From UM-FILTER-33-9 sp964530235 (GTDB taxonomy: Bacteria > Patescibacteriota > Microgenomatia > UBA1406 > GWC2-37-13): a DNA stretch of 64,000 bases. The stretch covers positions 62,001 through 126,000 of the forward strand of contig CAZGYB010000004.1 of assembly GCA_964530235.1 (NCBI GenBank), written 5' to 3'. The notes under the pieces were generated by a model that was not told the origin of the DNA, searched no databases, and saw only the letters and a list, made by a program, of their open reading frames with translations. Positions within the stretch are counted from its first letter, which is position 1. The number at the start of each line of letters is the position of its first letter. This document shows positions 55,636 to 62,852 of the stretch, piece after piece. A program made the translations under genes and the position numbers.

Positions 55636-56499
55636 ATGCTCCCAATATTATTTGAAATTGGTCCGCTTAAAATATATACCTTCGGTGTATTTATAACCCT
55701 TGCTTTCTTTTGGGGTAGTTTTCTTCTGTGGAAACTAGTACGGATGAGTTCATTGAAAGAAGAAGATATCTTTGACAGTCTTTTTTTTAGCTTGTTTATT
55801 GCCCTTCTATTTGGCAGGCTCGTTTATGTAATTATTCATATCAACGAGTTTGGGTTTAATATTGCAAAAATAGTATTAATCAACGGTTATCCCGGTTTAT
55901 CTTTGTATGGTGCGTTATGCGGTTCTTTATTAGGTATTTCAATTTTTTTTGCTATAAAAAAAATCAAACTAACAGATGCTGTAGATTATTTTATTTCTCC
56001 ACTATTGCTTTCTCTTGCTATTGGAAAGTTGGGAAGTTTCTTTTCAGGGAGTGAAGTTGGAACCCGAACAAGTTTATTTTTATCCATCAAGTACGCGCAG
56101 AATGAAGGTTTTCGGCATTTGACGCCAATTTATGAAAGTCTTCTATTTTTTTTAGGCGCCTATTTTGCCTACAGAATCTTATTTTTAATCCGAAAAAACA
56201 GGTATCCAAAACGTTTTTTGCTGTACTTCTTTTTTTGGTACTTTAGTATGGTTCAGTTTGCGTTCGACGGAATGAAACAAAACAAATTATCTGTGGGAGC
56301 GTTTAGTTTAAATAGTATTATTTCTCTTATTTTGCTCTTGACATTTAGTTTTTATTTTGTGTATTATTTCAGAAGTTTTATTTTTGATTACAATAAAAAG
56401 ATTATTAATTCTGTAAAGCATAATGCCAAAAAAGTTTTCAATGCACTTCGTGGTAAAGCAAAAACAACTTCTTCTCAAGGAACAAAAAAAGGAGCTTGA
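55636..56499 (+). CDS. lgt: Prolipoprotein diacylglyceryl transferase
   Basis: 287 residues, multi-pass. FGVFITLAFFWGSFLLW, GRLVYVI, YPGLSLYGALCGSLLG and IGKLGSFFSGSEVGTRT match the Lgt pattern, including the region with the essential Arg/Gly loop. It attaches diacylglycerol to lipobox Cys residues such as that of the lipoprotein at 2702-3640. TATAAT lies six bases before ATG. A basic tail extends into the overlap with the DksA-like gene. Confidence 0.92.
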   Translation: MLPILFEIGPLKIYTFGVFITLAFFWGSFLLWKLVRMSSLKEEDIFDSLFFSLFIALLFGRLVYVIIHINEFGFNIAKIVLINGYPGLSLYGALCGSLLGISIFFAIKKIKLTDAVDYFISPLLLSLAIGKLGSFFSGSEVGTRTSLFLSIKYAQNEGFRHLTPIYESLLFFLGAYFAYRILFLIRKNRYPKRFLLYFFFWYFSMVQFAFDGMKQNKLSVGAFSLNSIISLILLLTFSFYFVYYFRSFIFDYNKKIINSVKHNAKKVFNALRGKAKTTSSQGTKKGA

Positions 56500-56788
56500 G
56501 CATATTGCTCTATTAAAATCAGAAGATCCTTTTTCTGATCCCGATCATGTTTCGGATAACGCTGCAGTTGACACCGATGTTCGTGAACAAGTTGGTCATG
56601 AAACAGTAGTTGCTCAGATAAAGGATATTGAAAAACACCTCGATGAGGTTTCGAAAGCACTCGTCCGGATTGAAAAAAAAACTTATGGGTCATGTGAAAA
56701 ATGTGACGAACCAATACCGGTTGAGCGCTTAAAGGTTGTTCCTGAGGCACGGTACTGTATGAACTGCGAAAAGAAACTCCGTATATAA
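56423..56788 (+). CDS. DksA/TraR-type zinc-finger protein
   Basis: 121 residues. A helical hairpin (about 12-85) precedes a C4 zinc finger: CEKCDEPIPVERLKVVPEARYCMNC. The layout is that of DksA/TraR regulators that enter the RNA polymerase secondary channel, though the coiled-coil tip Asp residues are not clearly conserved. It overlaps the end of lgt by 77 bp in another frame; a start at ATG 56441 is also possible. Confidence 0.88.
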   Translation: MPKKFSMHFVVKQKQLLLKEQKKELEHIALLKSEDPFSDPDHVSDNAAVDTDVREQVGHETVVAQIKDIEKHLDEVSKALVRIEKKTYGSCEKCDEPIPVERLKVVPEARYCMNCEKKLRI

Positions 56789-56812
56789 GGCGAAATGCTT
56801 TATATCTCAATT

Positions 56813-56840
56813 TTGCAATTAAGTCACTTTCCGGTATACT
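56813..56840 (+). promoter_or_regulatory. Promoter of the KefB-like gene
   Basis: TTGCAA (56813-56818) and TATACT (56835-56840) are 16 bases apart; ATG 56847 follows after six bases. Confidence 0.7.
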
Positions 56841-56846
56841 AAACCT

Positions 56847-58574
56847 ATGACTGATATTTCTCCTTCTTTTTTTTTCAATATCCTTCTTTTTTTATCCATT
56901 CCGTTTTTATTCGCATTAATTCTCCGGAAAAGAAAAATATCCACCATTATCGGATATATGTTGGGAGGTATCCTCTTAAGCAATTTATTCGGGAATTTTT
57001 TATCGCCGGATATTTTGAACAGTTTTGCATTCTTTGGAATAATGCTTCTCATTTTTACTGTCGGATTGGAAATACGCTTTGAACAGCTTGTACAGCTTAA
57101 AAAATACATAATTATAGGCGGATTAGCGCAGATTCTTATCAGTATTCTTGTAATTATTCCGTTATCACTTCTGTTTACGTTTTCACCAATTCAAGCATTT
57201 CTCATTGGGATAGCCTTTTCCTCTTCTTCAACTTCATTGGTTGCAAAGATTATTCAGGATAGGGGAGAGGAGGGTTCATTTCATGGCGAACTTGCAATGG
57301 GAATACTCATGTTTCAGGATATAGCGTTTATTCCGTTTATGGTTATTTTTAGCTCGATTACCGCAAAAGTAGTCACATTTTATGACATAGCACTACGCAT
57401 AGTAATAGATATGGTATCGTCATTTTTTTTGCTCTACGCCGTATATTATCTGGGAAAAAGAGTTGTTCCGGTTTTGTTTAACAAAGTTGCGTCGGTTTCA
57501 CGAGAACTCCTGAATCTGTTTATTATCCTCTTTATTTTTTTAATCGCTTATATTTCAACCTGGTTTCATGTACCGGTTCTAATCAGCGTATTTGTTGCGG
57601 GCATTCTTATCTCTCAGACAATGCAGCATTTTCATATTTTTTCTCAGGTTCGTCCGTACCGGGATTTACTTGCGATTATATTCTTTATATACATTGGTAC
57701 AACAATCCAAGTTGAATCGATTTTTTTTCTTCTCCCTCAAATATTACTTTTTACGTTTTTAGTTCTGTGTGCAAAGGCAATTATTATCCTGATTATTTTT
57801 CTGCGCATGAAACTACACTCGAAGCTTTCGTTGTATCTGTCCCTGTATTTGTTTCAAATAGATGAGGATGCTTTTATTTTGACGACACTCGCGTATAAAA
57901 ATGGCATTTTCAATCAGGAACAGTATTTGTTTATACTCAGTTCTGTTTTATTTAGCCTTCTCGCAACTCCGTTTTTTATTAATAACAAAGAACGTATTTA
58001 TTTATGGGTAAAGGACTTTCTGAAAAAGAATTTACCGTTCGTCAGTCACTTTATTCAGTATAGAGTAGACCTAGCGGGTTCTCCGATTGATTCACTGAAT
58101 GTAAAAGATCATATTGTATTATGCGGATATGGACGCATTGGTTCTTCAATCGGGCGTGCTCTTATGCTTTCAAATATTCCTTTTGTCGCAATTGACTACA
58201 ATTTTGAAACTGTTGAACGTGCGAAACGAAGCGGAGTACAAATACTGTATGGAGATCCGACAGACTATGATATTCTCGACTTTGCGGAAACAGAATCGGC
58301 GGTGGCAATTGTACTTGCTTTGCCGGATCGTTACTCACAGGAGGCAATTGCGATCAGTGCAAAACGACTCAATCCGGAAATTACCATTTTTAGCAGGGTG
58401 CATCGGATTAAAGACTCCCAACGAATGAAAGATCTGGGCGCAGATATCATCGTACAGCCAGAATTTGAAGCATCTCTTTCGATAATTAAAAAACTTTTGC
58501 TTCTTAAGCAGGTTCCGAAAGAAGAAATTATTCACAAACTGCATTACTTTAAATTGGAACAGCAGGGAATATAA
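56847..58574 (+). CDS. Cation:proton antiporter, KefB/CPA2-like with TrkA-N domain
   Basis: 575 residues. About twelve membrane helices include GLEIRFEQLVQLKK and SSSSTSLVAKII, the CPA2 exchanger pattern. The C-terminal domain (about 410-545) is a TrkA-N/RCK NAD-binding fold: HIVLCGYGRIGSSIGRAL, IDYNFETVERAKRSGV, GDPTDYDIL. It should exchange K+ or Na+ for H+ under nucleotide control. ATG comes six bases after the -10 box. Confidence 0.93.
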   Translation: MTDISPSFFFNILLFLSIPFLFALILRKRKISTIIGYMLGGILLSNLFGNFLSPDILNSFAFFGIMLLIFTVGLEIRFEQLVQLKKYIIIGGLAQILISILVIIPLSLLFTFSPIQAFLIGIAFSSSSTSLVAKIIQDRGEEGSFHGELAMGILMFQDIAFIPFMVIFSSITAKVVTFYDIALRIVIDMVSSFFLLYAVYYLGKRVVPVLFNKVASVSRELLNLFIILFIFLIAYISTWFHVPVLISVFVAGILISQTMQHFHIFSQVRPYRDLLAIIFFIYIGTTIQVESIFFLLPQILLFTFLVLCAKAIIILIIFLRMKLHSKLSLYLSLYLFQIDEDAFILTTLAYKNGIFNQEQYLFILSSVLFSLLATPFFINNKERIYLWVKDFLKKNLPFVSHFIQYRVDLAGSPIDSLNVKDHIVLCGYGRIGSSIGRALMLSNIPFVAIDYNFETVERAKRSGVQILYGDPTDYDILDFAETESAVAIVLALPDRYSQEAIAISAKRLNPEITIFSRVHRIKDSQRMKDLGADIIVQPEFEASLSIIKKLLLLKQVPKEEIIHKLHYFKLEQQGI

Positions 58575-58580
58575 GGATTC

Positions 58581-59489
58581 ATGAAACAATATAAGAAAAA
58601 GCGTCTTACTTATTTAATTGCACTTAGTCTTTTTTTGATTGTTTTTGCGTTGTATACTCTCCATAAATTTTCGCTGTCTCTTTTTATACATCCCTCTGAT
58701 CGACTTCAGGTTCTTTTCTATGGACAAAACACTGTTTTATACTCAGTTGGCAATGCGGATGGGGTACATTACGCTATTCCGTTGGAACCTGACGTCAAAA
58801 TGCACGTTCCTGGAGGGTATGGTCTATATAGGATTGGCGGATTACTGAAGCTTTCCGAACTTTCTCGTGATACAGAAGTTTTTAAACGTACATTTTCGCT
58901 TGGCATTTCTTCATTTGTCCCATACATTTTTTACAAAAACAGTGGATCTATTTATTACGGCTCTTCTTCTCAGGAATCAGAGATTAAGATGCCGACTCTT
59001 TACGATTATTTTTTCAGCAAAAGCAATGTGGCTTTTTTTGATAAACTGTATCTTTTTTTTCATTTTCTTGGAAAGAAAACAGCGGACTTCACCGAAATAG
59101 ATATCAAAACAAAAATTATCGATAATTCATATTTGTTTCTTGATGATTTGTTTGCCAGAACGTATATTGGTTTTTTTTACCAGAGAAAATTCCGTGAGGA
59201 AAAAAAGTCAGTACAGATTCTCTATAAATATTCCTATACGACAGCGCAGATGATAAGTAGGGTAATGGAGGGGAATGGCATTAGGGTTGTGGATATATCA
59301 AAGAATGGCAATATTCCGAAAGACTGTTATATTGTTGAATCAGCTCAGCACGGTAGTTCTGTTACGGGAAAAAAGTTGTCAGAATTCTTTCGGTGCCCAC
59401 TGCGAAAAGGCAAGACAGAGGTATCTGATATAATAGTGTATTTGGGAGATGTAGAGAAAAATTGGGAAGTTGTCGTTACGGACCTATGA
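58581..59489 (+). CDS. Membrane-anchored protein with LytR_C-like end
   Basis: 302 residues. One N-terminal membrane helix (about 10-30) and an outside part. The last 90 residues (VQILYKYSYTTAQMISRVMEG, GNGIRVVDISKNG, IIVYLGD) resemble the LytR C-terminal domain seen in cell-envelope proteins. No LytR-CpsA-Psr catalytic domain is present. AAGGA lies before ATG. It overlaps the next small gene by four bases. Envelope role is an inference. Confidence 0.6.
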   Translation: MKQYKKKRLTYLIALSLFLIVFALYTLHKFSLSLFIHPSDRLQVLFYGQNTVLYSVGNADGVHYAIPLEPDVKMHVPGGYGLYRIGGLLKLSELSRDTEVFKRTFSLGISSFVPYIFYKNSGSIYYGSSSQESEIKMPTLYDYFFSKSNVAFFDKLYLFFHFLGKKTADFTEIDIKTKIIDNSYLFLDDLFARTYIGFFYQRKFREEKKSVQILYKYSYTTAQMISRVMEGNGIRVVDISKNGNIPKDCYIVESAQHGSSVTGKKLSEFFRCPLRKGKTEVSDIIVYLGDVEKNWEVVVTDL

Positions 59490-59674
59490 TATATGTATTT
59501 GTAGGAATTTTTTGTCTTTCCTTAATTCTCGCGGTATTTTCACTTCGTGATATGGGGGTTCCAAAAGAAATCGTTCGTTTGTTGCTCAGCCGGAAACATA
59601 GAGGTTCGATTATCTTTTTTAAAGACAGGGTAAAACACTATTCATCTCCTTCCTCATCCAAATCTTCGGTGTGA
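59486..59674 (+). CDS. Small single-span membrane protein (62 residues)
   Basis: From ATG 59486, which overlaps the upstream stop in an ATGA junction: MIYVFVGIFCLSLILAVFSL forms one membrane helix, then a basic cytoplasmic part (KEIVRLLLSRKHRGS) and a Ser-rich end. The end overlaps the convergent TPR gene by 37 bp. Coupling to the LytR_C-like gene suggests a shared membrane function; no family recognised. Confidence 0.6.
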   Translation: MIYVFVGIFCLSLILAVFSLRDMGVPKEIVRLLLSRKHRGSIIFFKDRVKHYSSPSSSKSSV

Positions 59675-60429
59675 ATTCCTACAAGTTCCTCTTTTTCTTC
59701 AACTGATTCACTAACTATTTTTTCCCACGTATCAACAACTTCTTCCTGGTCTTCCTCTTCTATTTTATCCTCCTCAGATGCAAGTTCTTCCATGTTTTTT
59801 TGAATGTTTTGTGGAAAAGAAGGATAATGCGCTACGGCTTTCCCTTTTTTTTCTTCACGAATAAACAAAATTGTTTTTGTTATTGTTGACTCCTTTATAT
59901 AAGCGGTGTATTCGCTTTTCGCTCTCAGAAAGAAGATCATGCGCTTTGAAAGATCATCGGGTAGAGCTCCGATATATTCGTCATTTTTTGTACGCACCTC
60001 AACTTTCCGCCGCTTGATTTTAAGATAGACCTGTTCTCCAATATTGAGATTAGCAAGAATATTTTTTTGTCCAAGCCGACTCAAAAGAACAATCTTTGTT
60101 TTTCCTTGAATTTCGATGAACAGGTCTGGATCAAACGCTTGGAATTCAACCGGACGCTGAGAAGATGCTCCGTGTTCGAGAACAGCGATCTTTTCTAGGT
60201 TATGAACGGCTATTGTATTTTTTGGGAGTATTTTTAAGGCTTTACTGTAATACTTCTTTGCGTCGGAAATATTTTTCATCTGCATGTATGCGAATCCGAG
60301 CCTGAGGTAGGCCGAACCGTTAGTTTTATCTCTCTTGACAATTGCCTTGTTGAGTTCAACAGCTTTAGTCCATTGAAGATTCATTGCAGCGTCGATTGCT
60401 TGCTGCTCGACGATTTCAATATCATCCAT
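59638..60429 (-). CDS. TPR-repeat protein with acidic tail
   Basis: 263 residues from ATG 60429. Two to three TPR units (about 8-80: MNLQWTKAVELNKAIVKRD, SAYLRLGFAYMQMKNISDAK) are followed by a beta-like region (about 95-185) and an acidic Glu/Asp tail. TPRs mediate protein contacts; the partner is unknown. Promoter TTGACA-16-TATACT (60468-60441 on this strand) ends 11 bases before ATG. It diverges from yebC. Confidence 0.78.
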   Translation of the reverse strand: MDDIEIVEQQAIDAAMNLQWTKAVELNKAIVKRDKTNGSAYLRLGFAYMQMKNISDAKKYYSKALKILPKNTIAVHNLEKIAVLEHGASSQRPVEFQAFDPDLFIEIQGKTKIVLLSRLGQKNILANLNIGEQVYLKIKRRKVEVRTKNDEYIGALPDDLSKRMIFFLRAKSEYTAYIKESTITKTILFIREEKKGKAVAHYPSFPQNIQKNMEELASEEDKIEEEDQEEVVDTWEKIVSESVEEKEELVGIHTEDLDEEGDE

Positions 60430-60440
60430 AGATAGGTAAC

Positions 60441-60468
60441 AGTATATTTTATTTTTCTTTTTTGTCAA
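60441..60468 (-). promoter_or_regulatory. Promoter of the TPR gene
   Basis: Minus-strand TTGACA (60468-60463) and TATACT (60446-60441), 16 bases apart. The yebC -10 box (TATAAT, 60470-60475) lies directly beside it on the other strand. Confidence 0.8.
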
Positions 60469-60484
60469 GTATAATAACACGCAT

Positions 60485-61207
60485 ATGGCGGGTCACTCGA
60501 AATGGGCCAATATTAAGCACAAAAAGGAGTCGAATGATAAACTGCGTAGTGTTTCTTTTGCCAAGCTATCCCGCCAGATAACTCTGGGTGTTATTGAGGG
60601 AGGGAGAGTTACCGATCCGGAAAAAAACATGAAACTCCGCGTCGCTATAGAAAAAGCTAAAAAAATGAACTTGCCCAAAGAAAATATACAGAGGGCAGTT
60701 GAGAAAGGATTAGGCACAGATACCGGTAATCTTCGAGAACAAATATATGAGGTGTTTGGACCGTTCAACACTCTTTTAATTATTGTTTCCGCTTCAGATA
60801 ATCCGACACGTACGGTTAATATGATTAAATCTCTTCTCGATCAGTACGATGCAAAGTTGGGAACACAGGGCTCAGTTGCGCATTATTTTTCCTACGTAAC
60901 CCGTGTTGGTTTTGAAAAGAAACACATGACTGAACAGAAACTCTATCAGTTCGCTGAAACGGTTGAAGCAAATGACATAGAGGAAAATGAAGCCTTATAC
61001 GTAATTTATATACCTTATGAAAAATCAGCTAAAGTATTTCAAAAACTCAAGAACGAAAAAACTCATTCTTATGACCATTTGTTTAAACCAAAAATGCCGT
61101 TAGAGATTCTAGAAGAGCCCCAAATGACTCTAATTCAACGTATGATTGACGCGTTACTTGCGCTGGATGATGTTCAGTCAGTCTTTACGAATATTTTAAA
61201 TTTATAA
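60485..61207 (+). CDS. yebC: YebC/PmpR-family protein
   Basis: 240 residues. AGHSKWANIKHKK at the N-terminus, then ADPEKN-like VTDPEKNMKLRVAIEKAKK, NLPKENIQRAVEKG, and the middle GPFNTLLIIVSASDNPTRTVNMIK are all family marks. Long known as transcription regulators, YebC proteins have also been linked to helping ribosomes at difficult sequences. TATAAT lies nine bases before ATG. Confidence 0.95.
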   Translation: MAGHSKWANIKHKKESNDKLRSVSFAKLSRQITLGVIEGGRVTDPEKNMKLRVAIEKAKKMNLPKENIQRAVEKGLGTDTGNLREQIYEVFGPFNTLLIIVSASDNPTRTVNMIKSLLDQYDAKLGTQGSVAHYFSYVTRVGFEKKHMTEQKLYQFAETVEANDIEENEALYVIYIPYEKSAKVFQKLKNEKTHSYDHLFKPKMPLEILEEPQMTLIQRMIDALLALDDVQSVFTNILNL

Positions 61208-61212
61208 CACAC

Positions 61213-62010
61213 ATGCACCTTGTTTTTTTCCGATTATTTTCGAGAGTAGAGAAGCGTATCAGAATGCTTATCGCAACGATTGTGATAACTTTTCTCATGC
61301 TTGTCTTCTCCTTCTTTTTTTTCGATAAAGCCATTTTTTTTGTTCCAATCGCCATAGTTTTTACTTACTTTTTGACCTATTTTTCTCTTCTTGAAGGCGT
61401 TTCCGGTATAGAGTGGTTTACTTTATTTCTTATGCCCATGGTAATAGTGATAGCATACTATTTTTTTTACTTTTTGTTTCCCGGCCGGTGGCTGACGCGG
61501 ATCCCATTTCTCTTTTTTCTCGCTGTTTCTGTATACGCCAATTTGCTGGTTTCAAATATTTTCAACGTTGGAGTAGAGAAGAGTTTACAGCTCTATCGCG
61601 CGGCATTTTCGGTGAATTATTTCTATCAGACGATTCTTTTGTTTATTCTCGGTAATGTACTATTTTCACTAAAACTGCCGTTTTATATCAATACCGTCTT
61701 TTTTTTCATAGTAGGGAGTATTTTTGCGATACAGCTTTTCTGGAGCATAAAACTGGATCAGTTTATTGATAAGCGGATTCTCAGGTATGGTTTGTTAATG
61801 GGCTGGATGGTGGCACAGATTGTGCTTATGATTTCATTTATACCCTTGCAGTCGACAATGAGTTCATTAGCCGTTTCTGCTGGTTATTATATAATCGCTG
61901 GCGTTACGTATTTGTATCTAGACGCACGTTTATTTAAAACAACAGTTCGTGAGTACGTTACTGTACTTGTATTTATTATTGGAATCGTTATACTGTCGGT
62001 AAAATGGTAA
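61213..62010 (+). CDS. Multi-pass membrane protein of unknown function
   Basis: 265 residues with about seven or eight membrane helices and little polar sequence; short loops include FPGRWLTRIPFLF and DQFIDKRILRYG. It starts 5 bp after yebC and is probably co-transcribed. This type is common beside yebC in CPR only as an impression, not a checked fact. No family recognised. Confidence 0.72.
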   Translation: MHLVFFRLFSRVEKRIRMLIATIVITFLMLVFSFFFFDKAIFFVPIAIVFTYFLTYFSLLEGVSGIEWFTLFLMPMVIVIAYYFFYFLFPGRWLTRIPFLFFLAVSVYANLLVSNIFNVGVEKSLQLYRAAFSVNYFYQTILLFILGNVLFSLKLPFYINTVFFFIVGSIFAIQLFWSIKLDQFIDKRILRYGLLMGWMVAQIVLMISFIPLQSTMSSLAVSAGYYIIAGVTYLYLDARLFKTTVREYVTVLVFIIGIVILSVKW

Positions 62011-62852
62011 TTGATGGGGAAACCGGGAAGCAGGGAAGAGAGGAGAGAGTGTTTTTTATACTGACGTGAATAATATATCCTATAGTAGTTAAGTCCTATA
62101 GTAAATATTTACTATAAGACATATTTAGTACGTACGTGATTTTATAATGAGCTTCCAATGTGTATAACTTAGCTGGAACAGCCTCAAAACTATTCTTTTA
62201 GCCTGCTATGTAGCTCTACTCCCACTCCTTTACCATACCATAAACACAGAAGAATAGCCTCAAATATTCGACTCTAGACAGTTATTACGCTCTAAAATGA
62301 TTAGATCTCGAAAAGTTATGTTTACTCCCAATGAATTTTAGCCTCAAAAATGATCACGTAGCGCGATAAAACAGTCTAAATTAAATCGAGGACGGACTGT
62401 CGGTGGAGAGCACTTTAAAACGAAGCTGATGAGTAATTTTTGTGCCTATTAAACAGATAAGTAGAATACTTTGGAGTGAGAATGAGTCATGGCATTGTAT
62501 TGAGAGGGCATGTCTCTTCTCTTGTCCTTATGAAGCGCCTAAACGCAGATACCTGTTTATTTTGATTTAAGGGAGACATTAGTGTGAGGAGTAGGATAGA
62601 TATAACGTCGTAAATTGTATCTTTTACGACGTTATCTTCGCTCAAGGAGGGGAAGTACGTGGATTGTCGGATCAATCTATTTATGAAAATTATTGAATTA
62701 TTTTTTCCTTGATGAATATGTATTTCTTTTACTACTTGCAATTTATCCCCTTTGTTTCTCCGGTCGTTCGGGTATCCTCATTTTTGAGGCTAAATGGAGA
62801 TTTAGACTGTTATAACAAGCTTTTTAAGGATACTTCCCTCTCCCCTTTGTTT
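62011..62852. other. Gene-free region (about 840 bp) with several short repeated motifs
   Basis: No convincing gene is seen. It holds two exact TCCTATAGTA motifs (62078-62087, 62094-62103) and one inverted near-copy (62110-62119), a palindrome TAGTAAATATTTACTA, TGTGTATAA (62159-62167, DnaA-box-like), several AGCCTCAAA words (near 62180, 62257, 62340) and pairs of inverted words: 62337-62353 with 62778-62794, and 62370-62381 with 62800-62811. An 84-codon minus-strand ORF (62487-62741) has no supporting signal. Confidence 0.55.

Noticed and set aside
62487..62741. 84-codon minus-strand ORF in the gene-free region
   Set aside because: No promoter, ribosome site, family pattern or neighbour coupling; length is within chance for AT-rich DNA.
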